Both the position numbers and the translations under genes were made by a program. The notes under the pieces are model-generated. The model ran no database searches. It was not told where the DNA came from and saw only the letters and a program-made list of their open reading frames with translations. Of a DNA stretch of 20,115 nucleotides, positions 1 through 10,735 are shown one piece after another. Source of the DNA: Chara braunii (Eukaryota > Streptophyta > Charophyceae > Charales > Characeae). The stretch's first letter is position 1. Each line of letters starts with the position of its first letter. Location: the NCBI GenBank assembly GCA_003427395.1, contig BFEA01000223.1, positions 928,665-948,779 on the forward strand, read 5' to 3'.

Positions 1-713
1 CCCCCCGCCCGCTGCCAGGCCAATTTACGTCTGACGACTGAGGAGCCTACCCTGATCGCCTGCGAATCTTCTCTCTATCGTTCCAATTTTAGTAGAGATG
101 TCATGAAGGACACTGAGTCTCAGTTGTCTTTCAACTGATGTTATTTTGATTGTTTCCCAAATGCCTGTTCAGTCCCATGCAGGGGGAGGCCCACCAATCC
201 ATCACGTCAGCCAGTTGGGATAGCCCCAAAAATGATCATGATTCTGTTGCAGAGTGACCGCAGTTTGAAATAGTACCATCCGACAAGATTCATCTCTGCT
301 GCACCATTCTTTGGGATTGTTGAGGTACTATGTATTCTTATACTTCCCACCAGAAAACATATTAAGCTGAGCCAATGGCCTTGCAGGATCATGAATTGAG
401 CTCAAATACACTGCACCGGACTTATAGTCTGGTAGAAAATGGCCCAGAGAGGTGGACTGAGTAAAGACCACTCCATCTTTCGATCACATGCATTGGCCAG
501 AAACCGTTCCACCTTTGTACCCATACTGATAACGCTGATCTCAGACACCCAATAGGTTTGCTTGTGGGTGTACTTGACCTGTTTTCCCATTTGTTTTGGC
601 AGCACGCAGCCCTGCAGTCTTTATTGGGGGTTCTGTGGCATGGCGGATTTGACAGCAACAAGTCCCACAACAAATCAAGTGCAACGTGGGTCTCCATCTT
701 GTGTGTGTGTTTG

Positions 714-757
<44 letters not shown>
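714..757. repeat. (GT)n microsatellite
   Basis: An almost uninterrupted GT dinucleotide run of about 22 units follows a shorter GT tract at 700-710. It explains the VCVCVC-type open frames across it, which are not genes. Confidence 0.97.
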
Positions 758-758
<1 letters not shown>

Positions 759-1373
759 TCTGTTTCTTTGTTGATGTGTGCGTGTTATTTTGGGTGATAC
801 TGAACTTTCAGTGGCCCGGCTTCACACCAAGGCATTAATTTCCCTTGGAATAATACCGAACTCTCAGTGGCCCAGATGCACACCAAGGGACAAGTTTCCT
901 GTCGGATCAAGATTCGACTTGAATTATTTGCAAAGATGCATCCCAGAACCTCGAGTGCAGCGCACATTGACTCATTGCAATGAGCATAAGACCCAGGGGT
1001 CCGACCCCAACGTTGATACCTAAACGGAAACCGCACACCATGGAATGGGGACAAAATAAGGTAGCAGAGGAACAAGCAAGGAGACGGGGGAGGTTAATGA
1101 CATACTTTCTGTGTCGGACTCTCACAGACTGATCAGGAGGTTGAACCCTCAAAGGTCTGCAGAATTTCCATATCGCTGATCTGAGTCATAAACCACTTCA
1201 CCCCTGATCATTGCGAGTGTACAGCCAGTCTGGTGAAAACTCAAGCAGAGCAGGCAGCAGTACAGCAGAGGGAGGGTTGTCGAGCGGTCAGGCTAGCAAA
1301 CAGGCGACCTGGTGAGCATCAAGGACACGTGATGCAAACAGGAATGCAGCCAGGCCAGGGGGCCAACAGTGAG

Positions 1374-1375
<2 letters not shown>

Positions 1376-1432
<57 letters not shown>
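1376..1432. repeat. (GA)n microsatellite
   Basis: A perfect GA run of about 28 units, followed by an imperfect purine tract (GAAAG/AAAGA) to about 1485. It yields RERERE and SLSLSL shadow frames on the two strands. Confidence 0.97.
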
Positions 1433-1434
<2 letters not shown>

Positions 1435-1728
1435 CAAGGAAATAATGGAACGAAAGGAAAGAAAGAAGAAAGAAAGAAAGAATGGAAAGTATGGCTGCCC
1501 CATCCCACGGCGGATCTCGGCCTCGATCTATTGATCAGTCCGTAGTTAATCAGGTAGGACTTCGTCAAATCTCTGAAATGTTGTATGCAGGGTTTCTCGT
1601 CATTTTGCTGGACCGCCTTCACTTAGGGCCCGTACGAGGCTTGCTGGGGGCCTTAGCCCAATACATATGCATGTTGGCTAGGCCCCGTGACGGCTCAATC
1701 CTGACAGTTGTGAATGTCTTTGCTGAAG

Positions 1729-1750
1729 TTTTTTTTTTTTTTTTTTTTTT
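1729..1750. repeat. poly-T tract
   Basis: An uninterrupted run of 22 T. On the minus strand this is an A-run, which could be the tail of a retroposed element, but no element body or target-site duplication was identified. Confidence 0.9.
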
Positions 1751-2502
1751 GGAAAGTTATCGTTTTATTGCAAATTCAATGGGACGAGGCCGGGGACCTC
1801 ACAATTCTACCCGGGTTTTATTTGAAGCTTATCACAGGGAAACAGCAGAATGTCATGTGATGCCAACTTCCTCTATGCCTCTCAGTGCTGAACACAGAGT
1901 GCGTGGATCTGTGTTGCGGATCAAGCAAAGTTCTAGGTGGAAGTAAGTGAAGTAGTTTCTTATTGAAGTTTTTCCGTGAAAGTTATGTAAAACTATGAGT
2001 CAGCATGCTGCATTGTGTGTAACGTGACACAAAGTCAAGTTGGAGAGGAGATACATCCTGCTGAGTAGGAATGAAGTAGGGAGGAAGCAAATGGCCTGAA
2101 AACAGATAAAAGGTGGAGTGGGTTGTTGTTGATAGGGCGGAGTGCTTCGTGGTGTGCATTTCCACGATTGATTGATTGACTGATTAAGTGATGTAATTGC
2201 CCTTCTATTCCTGATATACGAGTTCATATCTGCATTATGGTTGAGTCTCATGATGGTTGGATTTATGTTGGTTGCAGCACGAGGCTTGTATCCCGTCAAG
2301 CACGCGTCCCTTGTTCGTTATCACCAGCGACTTGTGTCGGACTCACTCCATCAGAGAGTTGCTTGAGGGTGTTGCAAGTTCTGGCCTCGCCAACAACATC
2401 AATCCTCTCCATCATCGTTCGACAGAGGTGGGTCTTTCATGTATTTCACACCTTCCCAATACCTCCTCCTCCACCTACTTGTCGTTGTCGTCATCATGCA
2501 TC

Positions 2503-2503
<1 letters not shown>

Positions 2504-2538
<35 letters not shown>
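2504..2538. repeat. (GT)n microsatellite
   Basis: A GT run of about 17 units with one GC interruption near its start. Confidence 0.95.
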
Positions 2539-4782
2539 GTATGTGTGATGAATGAGCGGGATGACTCTCTTGTGTGCAATATGTGAGCCCGAAAAGACTA
2601 AGGGCGTCTATGGATGATGCAAATGCTATGCCAATGCCTTAAGCAAAAAAAATATAGGGGCTAGGGGTTAACATGCGGTGTCGCACCCCGAGGATGCCAT
2701 AGGAACCACTTAGGATCTCCACGCTTAGTTAAAAGGTGTGTGGCCCAATGGATGACGCTTGGCCTACATACGAAAAAGAAGATGAAGTCTTAATGAACTC
2801 CCTGGACTGCCTGCGTATTGGAAGGAGCAATTGCCTGGTCACATTTAAATGAATCGAGAAAACGCCACGAGTGATCAAAGAGCTACCATCTAACGCGAGA
2901 TCGGAGCTACATCCCCCAATGTAAAGCCCTCTCGCAAATGGTCCATCCCCATCCATCTCAAAGCACTAGGTGGGGGTGCCCTTGGGACGAACGACCCACG
3001 CCCTGAGCGTGAGCGTGGGCGGGTCGAGCCAAATGGGACCCGCAGTGGGGTCGACTTAGGCTCGAAAGTCCTTCAGGGTACGACTGCTACAGAAAATGGT
3101 GGAGGTGCCGGGTATGGGTTAAACTGACCCATACGGTCTCGAGGGGAGCGCCCGACGCATGATCGTGTACATAACCGAAGATAAGGAATAAATACTTGTG
3201 TATGCTCTATCCTCTTGAGTGAATCAGATTTGAGGGCGGCTGGGCGCATGGCAAGATCAGACCTGGAGGAAATAACATGCATGCTTGCACACTTGATCAA
3301 CCATCTCCTTTGGAGGTGACTCTAGTCCTCCTTCTTTCGGGCTGATGTTCCTCAGACCGGGGAAGCATTGGGCAAGCCGCAGGTCGACCCTTCCTCTTAG
3401 TGCGAAAGAAGGGCTCCGGTTACCTGGCAAGCGGTTGGAATTCCGGGCTAGTCCGGGCTCCGATAAATATCTCGCAGCGGAGTGATCCGACCGACACTGG
3501 TGCCTTCTCTCCTCTTCTTTGGAGCCCAGCGGGCTCCATGCACCGCACTTGAGATGCTTGAAAGAACCTCATATGAACATAACAGGTAATCGAGAAGGAA
3601 CAATCCTGCCCTATGAACGGGCACACAAACTAAGATAAGGGGAATGAAAGGAGTTGCTAGACTCCAAAAAAACTAGCTCACCTTTGAAGATGCTTACGAA
3701 AAAGAACTTGGCACTATGTATGGAAAATAGGGGTGAGTGACACACACTGTCCTGAGAGAAAAATTGCGAGCTATGGGTAGGAAGCGCTGGGTGCACCGAG
3801 GGAAAGATACTTGTATTATGTGTGTCCCACTTGGGACTTGTTTTTGCATGATGGGGATTTGAGCGTCCTGCCTTTCGGAAGGAAAGGAGGGGTCTGCACC
3901 GGCCGGTGCGGGTTGCAAAACGTCGCTCTCTTTTGTAGACTGTCATTTGTCCGTATGTGGGGGTCAGGCCACCGAGCTGTCTGACGTGAGTTTGTCGCGC
4001 CGGGTGATTATTAGCATTCTCGTTCGCGCGGTGACGGGTCACGGCCCAATGATGTGCCGGGCGGGGTGTGAAATGTCTTTCCAGGCGGGGCCTAGCCTGT
4101 GGACTGGCGGAGGGAGTACCACTGCATGCGGGCAAAGACGGAGTCTCGAAGACGATTAGTAGGTTATCGTAGCTTGGTTTGGGAAAGGCTGTTCCTTGTC
4201 AGACCGATGGAAGTGAATGCCCGGACGACTGACTTTTGTCCCTGTATTTAGGCACACGGGGTGACTCGTGGTGTCGGTATGGATGAGGAAAAGCGGCAAT
4301 ACGGGATGGGGTATTCTGGGCAAGAAGGTGAGGGCGACCCCCCATTGGAGTTTGGGTACCATGCTCGCAACGGTTGAGTTGTGTTTGAGGTACGGGATAA
4401 AACTCTGCCGATAGTAACAACGGAGATACTACTTTTGGGAAAAGGCCGGTGAGGAGATGAACGGCCTGTGTGCGATGATTGCTTGAGTTTTCTTTTTGTG
4501 CCTCCCTCGATAAAGTCTGCCTGATGGATGTTGGGATAGGAACTGAGTTTCTAAGTCTATTCTCACCTCCTGTCTAAGTCCGCACGAGTGAGAAAACATG
4601 AGGATAAGGTTGGATAGGAGTCGGAAGGAAATGGAACCAAGAGAAAGGAATGTCGGTTGATGGTGATCGATTGAAGGTATGACGGGGCAACGACATCTGG
4701 GAAATGGGTAGGAAAGGTTAGGGAGACCCGGATGAGGGGCCTGAAAATAATTCTCATCTAGAGAGAGAGACAGTCTGACCGA

Positions 4783-4795
4783 GGGGGGGGGGGGG
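4783..4795. repeat. poly-G tract
   Basis: Thirteen consecutive G follow a short GAGAGAGA tract at 4761-4770. It lies about 200 bp before the duplicated block that leads into the palindrome array. Confidence 0.95.
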
Positions 4796-4981
4796 CATGT
4801 GGTGCTCTCTTATGGAAAAAAGGGTGGGAGCTGGCAAACGAGACATTCTGACTGAGTTGTCAACCCGGGTCTATTCTATCGGTCCAGAAATGCCAATAGA
4901 CGTAAGGAAAGGGGTATCTGTCGTCCACTCGGAAGAAGGAACGTGGACGGACCTGGAGCCAGCCTATCAAAATGTGATGCT

Positions 4982-5201
4982 GGACGAAAAGGACGCGTTC
5001 CTCTGGATAGAGACAATCTGGACCAAGGTCAGCCTGACAAGGCTTTCACCAAGCCTGATAGACTTAGAAATCCGAGGCCTGGATCTGATGTGTCCAGGGC
5101 GGAAGAAGGGGCGGAAGAAGGGGGCAGGATCCTGATAGACCAAGGTCAGGCTGACAAGACTTTCACCAAGCCTGATAGATAAGACGAAAAGGATGCGTTC
5201 C
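4982..5201 (+). repeat. short diverged direct duplication before the palindrome array
   Basis: Two elements recur in the same order. A GACGAAAAGGA(C/T)GCGTTCC segment occurs at 4982-5001 and 5182-5201. A 42-bp segment beginning ACCAAGGTCAG and ending CCTGATAGA occurs at 5022-5063 and 5139-5180 with three or four differences. Between them GGCGGAAGAAG is doubled (about 5098-5126), and a GGATCTGATGTGTC motif shared with the downstream array appears at about 5081. This looks like an old unequal-exchange product bordering the array. Confidence 0.8.
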
Positions 5202-5411
5202 CCTTCTTGGTGTGTGGCATGTGTGATGATAATTGTGTGCGAGTGTGCATGTGATGTGTCAGGTCCTATCATCAAGTCAAGAGGTGCACTAAATACCATA
5301 ACATCGTTGTCAGTGTCTTACATCTGAGGCGACCCAAGTGGGTATTGCCTATTCCTCGCAGCCTTGCACCCGGTTGACTATCGGCAATGTCATACACAAT
5401 CCTTACACGGT

Positions 5412-5483
5412 GGTCGGCAGATGCGTCATTGTCTTTTGTACAACCTTGTAATTGTACGTCAAAAGACAGCGCACCTGCAGACA
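5412..5483. repeat. hr palindrome 1
   Basis: First 72-bp palindrome. The outer arm is imperfect (GGTCGGCAGATGCG against CGCACCTGCAGACA); the inner arms GTCTTTTG and CAAAAGAC are intact. Confidence 0.85.
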
Positions 5484-5955
5484 CTGGTAAGTTTCTAAGG
5501 GAAGCGGGTCTGTTCGCCCTCGAGCACCAAGTCTGGCGGAGACCTTTCTTCTGTGTATGAGTCTCCTTCTTCCTCTGTGTTATGTGTGATGATAATTGCG
5601 TGGGAGTCTGGATCTGATGTGTCAAATCGTATCTTCGAGTCTGTGTGGCATTTGTGATGATAATCGTCGGTCAGTCAAGATCTGATGTGTCAGGTCCTAT
5701 CTTTGAGTCTGGAAGTTCACTAATGTGTGATGATAATCGTGGGTCAGTCTGGATCTGATGTGTGTCAATCCTTACACGGTGTGCGAGTGTGGATGTGATG
5801 TGTCAGGTCCTATCATCGAGTCTGGAGGTGCGGTAAATACCATAACATCGTTGTTAGTGTCTTCCATCTGAGGCCACCCAAGTGGCTATTGCCTATTCCT
5901 CGCAGCCTTGCAGCCGGTTGACTATCGACAATGTCATACACAATCCTTACACGGT

Positions 5956-6027
5956 GGTCGGCAGGTGCGTCATTGTCTTTTGTACAACCTTGTAATTGTA
6001 CGTCAGAAAACAACGCACCTGCCGACC
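5956..6027. repeat. hr palindrome 2
   Basis: Perfect 14-bp outer arms, GGTCGGCAGGTGCG and CGCACCTGCCGACC. The inner right arm carries a substitution relative to the consensus. Confidence 0.9.
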
Positions 6028-6318
6028 CGGGTAAACTTCTAAGGGAAGTGGGCCCATTTACCCTCAAGTACCAGGTCTGGCGGAGACCTTTATTCTGTGT
6101 ATGAGTCCCCTTCTTCCTGTGTGTCATGTGTGATGAAAATTGTATGGGAGTCTGGATCTGATGTGTCAGGTCCTATCTTCGAGTCTGGAGGTGCACTAAA
6201 TACCATAACATCATTGTCAGTGTCTTTCATCTGAGGCCACCCAGGTGGCTATTGCCTATTCCTCGCAACCTTGCAGCCGGTTGGCTATCGGCAATGTCAT
6301 ACACAATCCTTACACGGT

Positions 6319-6390
6319 GGTCGGCAGGTGCGTCATTGTCTTTTGTACAACCTTGTAATTGTACGTCGAAAGGCAGCGCACCTGCCGACC
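6319..6390. repeat. hr palindrome 3
   Basis: Perfect 14-bp outer arms. The inner right arm reads CGAAAGGC instead of CAAAAGAC. Confidence 0.9.
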
Positions 6391-6551
6391 TGGGTCAGTT
6401 TCTAACGAAAGCGGGCCTATTTGCCCTCAAGCACCAGGTCTGGCGGAGACCTTTCTTCTGTTTATGAGTCCCCTTCTTGTTGTGTGTCATGTGTGATGAT
6501 AATTGTGTGGGAGTCTGGATCTGATTTGTCAAATCCTATCTTCGAGTCTGT

Positions 6552-6773
6552 ATGGCATGTGTGATGATAATCGTGGGCCAGTCTGGATCTAATGTGTCAG
6601 GTCCTATCTTTAATCGTGGGCTAGTCTGGATCTGATGTGTCAGGACCTATCTTTGAGTTTGGATGGCATGTGTGATGATAATCGTGGGCCAGTCTGGATC
6701 TAATGTGTCAGGTCCTATCTTTAATCGTGGGCTAGTCTGGATCTGATGTGTCAGGACCTATCTTTGAGTTTGG
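6552..6773 (+). repeat. identical 111-bp tandem duplication within the array
   Basis: 6552-6662 and 6663-6773 read as the same 111 bp, starting ATGGCATGTGTGATGATAA, with no difference seen by eye. Each copy itself contains two related subunits around AGTCTGGATCT(A/G)ATGTGTCAGG. The identity points to a recent slippage or unequal exchange and explains most of the enlarged 698-bp spacing between palindromes 3 and 4. Confidence 0.88.
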
Positions 6774-7016
6774 AGGTTCACTCATGTGTGATGATAATCG
6801 TGGGCCAGTCTGGATCTGATGTGTCACAATCCTTACACGGTGTGCGAGTGTGGATGTGATGTGTCAGGTCCTATCATCGAGTCTGGAGGTGCACTAAATA
6901 CAATAACATCGTTGTCAGTGTCTTCCATATGAGGCCACCTAGGTGGCTATTGCCTATTCCTCGCATCCTTGCAGCCGGTTGACTATCGACAATGTCATAC
7001 ACAATCCTTACACGGT

Positions 7017-7088
7017 GGTCGGCAAGTGGGTTATTGTCTTTTGTACAACCTTGTAATTGTGCGTTAAAAAACAGCGCACCTGCCGACC
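7017..7088. repeat. hr palindrome 4
   Basis: The left outer arm is diverged (GGTCGGCAAGTGGG) and the right arm is consensus, so the pairing is weaker in this copy. Confidence 0.85.
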
Positions 7089-7379
7089 TGGGTAAGCTTC
7101 TAAGGGAAGTGGGTCCATTTACCCTCAAGTACCAGGTCTGGCGGAGACCTTTGTTCTGTGTATGAGTCCCCTTATTGCTGTATGTCATGTGTGATAAAAA
7201 TTGTGTGCGAGTTTGGATCTGATGTGTAAGGTCTTATCTTCGAGTCTAGAGATGCACTAAATACCATAACATCGTTGTAAGTGTCTTCCATCTGAGGCCA
7301 CCTAGGTAGCTATTGCCTATTCCTCGCAGCCTTGCAGCCGGTTGGCTATCGGCGATGTCATACACAATCCTTACACGAT

Positions 7380-7399
7380 GGTCGGCAGGTGCGTCATAA
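7380..7399. repeat. hr palindrome 5, right half deleted
   Basis: The left arm GGTCGGCAGGTGCGTCAT is present, then sequence jumps straight to the post-palindrome linker TAAGTTTCTAAGGG. About 59 bp is missing, which accounts for the 485 spacing to palindrome 6 where 544 is expected. Confidence 0.88.
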
Positions 7400-7864
7400 G
7401 TTTCTAAGGGAAGCGGGCCTATTTGCCCTCAAGCACCGGGTCTGGCGGAGACCTTTTTTCTGTGTATGAGTCCCCTTCTTGTTGTGTGTCATGTGTGATG
7501 ATAATTGCGTGGGAGTGAAGATCTGATGTGTCAAATCCTATCTTCGAATCTGTGTGGCATATGTGATGATAATGGTGGGTCAATCTGGATCTGATGTGTC
7601 AGGTCCTATTTTTGAGTTTGGAAGTTCACTCATGTGTGATGATAATCGTGGGCCAGTCTCAATCTGATGTGTCACAATCCTTACACGGTGTGCGAGTGTG
7701 GATGTGATGTGTCAGATCCTATCATCGAGTCTGGAGGTGCGGTAAATACCATAACATCGTTGTAAGTGTCTTCCATCTGAGGCCACCCAGGTGGCTATTG
7801 CCTATTCCTCGCAGCCTTGCAGCCGGTTGACTATCGGCAATGTCATACACAATCCTTACACGGT

Positions 7865-7936
7865 GGTCGGCAGGTGCGTCATTGTCTTTTGTACAACCTT
7901 GTAATTGTACGTCAAAAGACAACGCACTTGCCGACC
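7865..7936. repeat. hr palindrome 6
   Basis: Outer arms pair with a single mismatch (CGCACTTGCCGACC). The inner arms GTCTTTTG and CAAAAGAC are perfect. Confidence 0.9.
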
Positions 7937-8228
7937 CGGATAAGCTTCTAAGGGAAGTGGGTCCATTTACCCTCAAGAACCAGGTCTGGCGGATTCCTTT
8001 GTTTTGTGTATGAGTCCCCTTCTTGTTGTGTGTCATGTGTAATGAAAATTGTGTGGGAGTCCGGATCTGATGTGTCAAGTCCTATCTTCGAGTCTGGAGG
8101 TGCACTAAAATACCATAACATTGTTGTCACTGTCTTCCATCTGAGGCCACCCAGGTGGCTATTGCCTATTCCTTGCAGCTTTGCACCCGGTTGGCTATCG
8201 GCAATGTCATACACAATCCTTACACGGT

Positions 8229-8300
8229 GGTCGGCAGGTGCGTCATTCTCTTTTGTACAACCTTGTAATTGTACGTCAAAAGACAGCGCACCTGCCGACC
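8229..8300. repeat. hr palindrome 7
   Basis: Outer arms are perfect. The left inner segment has CTCTTTTG where the consensus is GTCTTTTG. Confidence 0.9.
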
Positions 8301-8772
8301 CGAGTAAGTTTTTAAGGGAAGCAGGCCTATTTGCCCTCAAGCACCAGGTCTGGCGGAGATCTTTCTTCTGTGTATGAGTCCCCTTCTTGTTGTGTGTCAT
8401 GTATGATGATAATTGCGTGGGAGTCTGGATCTGATGTGTCAAATCCTATCTTCGAGTTTGTGTGGAATGTGTGATAATAATCGTGGGCAAGTCTGGATCT
8501 GATGTGTCAGGTCCTATCTTTGAGTCTGGAGGTTCACTCATGTGTGATGATAATCGTGGGTCAGTTTGGATATGATGTGTGTCAATCCTTACACGGTGTG
8601 TGAGTGTGGATGTGATGTGTCAGATCCTATCATCAAGTCTGGAGGTGCACTAAATACCATAACATCGTTGTCAGTGTCTTCCATCTGAGGTCACCCAGGT
8701 GGCTATTGCCTATTCCTCGCAGCCTTGGAGCCGGTTGACTATCGGCAATGTCATACACAATCCTTACACAGT

Positions 8773-8844
8773 GGTCGGCAGGTGCGTCATTGTCTTTTGT
8801 ACAACCTTGTAGTTGTACGTCAAAAGACAGTGCACCTGCCGACC
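8773..8844. repeat. hr palindrome 8
   Basis: Outer arms pair with one mismatch (TGCACCTGCCGACC). The inner arms are intact and the central spacer has a single change (GTAGTTGTAC). Confidence 0.9.
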
Positions 8845-9135
8845 CGGGTAAGCTTCTAAGGGAAGTGGGCCCATTTACCCTCAAGTACCAGGTCTAGCGG
8901 AGACCTTTGTTCTGTGTATGAGTCCCCTTCTTGCTGTGTCTCATGTGTGATAAAAATTGTGTGGGAGTCTGGATCTGATGTGTCAGGTCCTATCTTCGAA
9001 TCTGGAGGTGCACTAAACACCATAACATCGTTGTCAGTGTCTTCCATCTAAGGCCACCCAGGTGGTTATTGCCTATTCCTCGCAGCCTTGCAGTCGGTTG
9101 CCAATCGGCAAAATCATACACAATCCTTACACGGT

Positions 9136-9207
9136 GGTCGGCAGGTGCGTCATTGTCTTTTGTACAACCTTGTAATTGTACGTCAAAAGACAGTGCACCT
9201 GTCGACC
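9136..9207. repeat. hr palindrome 9
   Basis: The right outer arm reads TGCACCTGTCGACC, giving two mismatches. The inner arms are intact. Confidence 0.9.
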
Positions 9208-9498
9208 CGGGTAAGCTTCTAAGGGAAGTGGGCCCATTTACCCTCGAGTACCAGGTCTGGCGGAGACCTTTGTTTTTTGTATGAGTCCCGTTCTTGTTGT
9301 GTGTCATGTGTGATGAAAATTGTGTGGGAGTCTGAATCTGATGTGTCAGGTCTTATCTTCGAGTCTGGAGGTGCACTAAATAGCATAACATCGTTGTCAG
9401 TGTCTTCCATATGAGGCCACCCAGGTCGCTATTGCCTATTCCTCGCGGCCTAGCAGCCGGTTGGCTATCGACAATGTCATACACAATCCTTACACGGT

Positions 9499-9570
9499 GG
9501 TCAGCAGGTGCGTTATTGTCTTTTGTACAACCTTGTAATTGTACGTCAAAAGACAGCGCACCTGCCGACC
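9499..9570. repeat. hr palindrome 10
   Basis: The left outer arm reads GGTCAGCAGGTGCG and the right arm is consensus. This is the last palindrome before the array ends near 9806. Confidence 0.9.
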
Positions 9571-9806
9571 CGGGTTAGCTTCTAAGGGAAGTGGGTCCAT
9601 TTACCCTAAAGTATCAGGTGTGGCGGAGACCTTTCTTCTGTGTAGGAGTCCCCTTCTTGTTATGTGTCATGTGTGATGATAATTGCGTGGGAGTCTGGAT
9701 CTGATGTGTCAAATCCTATCTTCGAGTCTGTGTGGTATGTGTGATGATTATCGTGGGCCAGTCTAGATTTGATGTGTCAGGTCCTATCTTTGAGTCTGGA
9801 GGTTCG

Positions 9807-10270
9807 TTACATTATATTAGATCGTTTTGTTTTGAGTCGTGTTCATCACACTGGTGCTTTTTGGACATGGGCATCACTCATCTTCGCATGAACACACGTA
9901 GGGTAGGGAAGTGGAGAAGACGTAGACGAGTCGTTGTCATTTCTATTATGGTTAACTTCGTAGAGGATAGTAATCCTTGGAGTTGACGGTATGCTAAGAG
10001 AGTATACCCTTCATGGGTCTTTGCGTATGATACGCATAAAGTATAACGGTATAACGACATACTCTTTATCTCTTTATTGCTCCTAGTAATTACTATTTTA
10101 TTTGAGCAATATTTCACTGAGACTTGTATCATTTTGTAGACATGATTTGAAACCGTGTAGGAAGTATTAATTGCTGATTTTTATCATGACGGTCTAACAG
10201 AAGGACAATCCTACCAAGTGTCATTTGTAGTCGATGACCACGAGAAGATGAACATGTAGTACTGAAGTGA
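9807..10270. other. AT-richer spacer between the array and the long frame, with small inverted repeats
   Basis: No protein-like frame is seen. A 15-nt perfect inverted repeat, TGCGTATGATACGCA, lies at 10022-10036. Around it GAGAGTATACC (about 10000) is partly complementary to the GGTATAACG...CATACTCT stretch at about 10048-10070, so the segment could fold as a larger stem. Its position just upstream of the coiled-coil frame would suit a regulatory region, but no clear TATA box was found. Confidence 0.45.
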
Positions 10271-10327
10271 GATCCCAGGAGCGGGACATGGGTCTTGAAG
10301 GATAATCATTCAGGAGCTGCCACAGAT

Positions 10328-10735
10328 ATGTTGTATACGTCAAAGATGAAGGATAAAAAAATAGATTTAGGAAGTATAGATGAGCATAACATATTGAGCG
10401 ACGAAGGCAAGACTGAACGGGCTGTAAGCAGAAGGGTAGATCCTGCTATCCTCCACTCTGTACCATGCGCCAAAGTCCTGCAAGTAATGGCCGGGGGAGA
10501 GGCTTGCATCGAGAAGATGTATGCAGAGGGTCTATTGTTGTCCGCTCTCTTGTTTGAATCGAAAGATGATGTACGTAAATTGGAGCATGAGGTTGCCAAA
10601 AAAAACAAACAGCTCATGGAATGTAAGTTAGAGTTGCAATGGTTAAGAGACGAAGAGAGCGCATCACACAAAAAAATCGATATTCTAGAGGCGCGCCTTG
10701 CAGACGTCACGTTTCGACTGAATGAAGTCGAATGA
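10328..10735 (+). CDS. coiled-coil protein segment, 135 codons (N-terminal piece of the long frame)
   Basis: The first ATG in the frame is at 10328; the frame itself opens at 10271 after a stop. The first 35 or so residues are Lys/Asp/Ser-rich and look disordered. A hydrophobic stretch with VLQVMAGGEACIEKMY and LLLSALLF follows. Residues of about 80-135 form a strongly charged, Leu-spaced helix (KLEHEVAKKNKQLMECKLEL, then LEARL) typical of a coiled coil, so oligomerisation or scaffolding is likely. The segment ends at TGA 10733, after which the same frame continues with protein-like sequence, so this is probably the start of a longer protein. The family is not recognised. Confidence 0.55.
   Translation: MLYTSKMKDKKIDLGSIDEHNILSDEGKTERAVSRRVDPAILHSVPCAKVLQVMAGGEACIEKMYAEGLLLSALLFESKDDVRKLEHEVAKKNKQLMECKLELQWLRDEESASHKKIDILEARLADVTFRLNEVE

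Larger units (their letters stand above)
1..4780. other. host-like flank without a recognisable gene
   Basis: No ORF in this stretch looks like a conserved protein. The longer open frames are translations of simple repeats (VCVC from GT repeats, RERE from GA repeats) or low-complexity chance frames, including a 174-codon minus-strand frame at 3611-4135. The interval holds several microsatellites, listed separately. From about 2640 to 4780 the DNA is more GC-balanced and non-repetitive. It could be an old transposon remnant, but I see no LTR ends, no reverse transcriptase motif and no paired terminal repeats. Confidence 0.6.
5203..9806. repeat. hr-like tandem array with imperfect palindromes
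   Basis: A 363-bp unit recurs about ten times. Each unit holds a 72-bp imperfect palindrome plus about 291 bp of linker. Palindrome starts are 5412, 5956, 6319, 7017, 7380 (half only), 7865, 8229, 8773, 9136 and 9499, so spacings are 544, 363, 698, 363, 485, 364, 544, 363 and 363. The 544 spacing is 363 plus about 181 bp of short subrepeats containing TGTGATGATAAT and GGATCTGATGTGTCAGG, giving a higher-order period of about 907 bp. Linker motifs such as CCATCTGAGGCCACCCA recur in each unit. Architecture resembles baculovirus and nimavirus homologous regions, which act as replication origins and enhancers; that is analogy, since no sequence homology was tested. A satellite of host origin is the alternative. 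Minus-strand frames of about 105 codons recur in many units but not all, so I do not call them genes. Confidence 0.85.

Noticed and set aside
2736-2770. tRNA-like A-box sequence (GTGGCCCAATGGATGACGC) near 2740
   Set aside because: It resembles the D-arm of a tRNA-Arg, but no B-box (GGTTCGANTCC type) or cloverleaf follows within the expected distance; at most a tRNA-derived fragment.
3611-4135. Minus-strand 174-codon ORF
   Set aside because: Composition is Pro/His/Ser-rich without domain-like pattern, and no neighbouring features support a gene.
5272-9410. Recurring minus-strand ORFs of about 83-164 codons in the palindrome array
   Set aside because: They are the same repeat unit read repeatedly across the palindrome. 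Several units (around 6.2, 7.3 and 9.4 kb) lack the full frame, and there is no consistent start context, so repeat read-through is the simpler explanation.
5412-9570. CRISPR array
   Set aside because: Units are 363 bp or more, linkers are repeats rather than unique spacers, and the context is eukaryotic.
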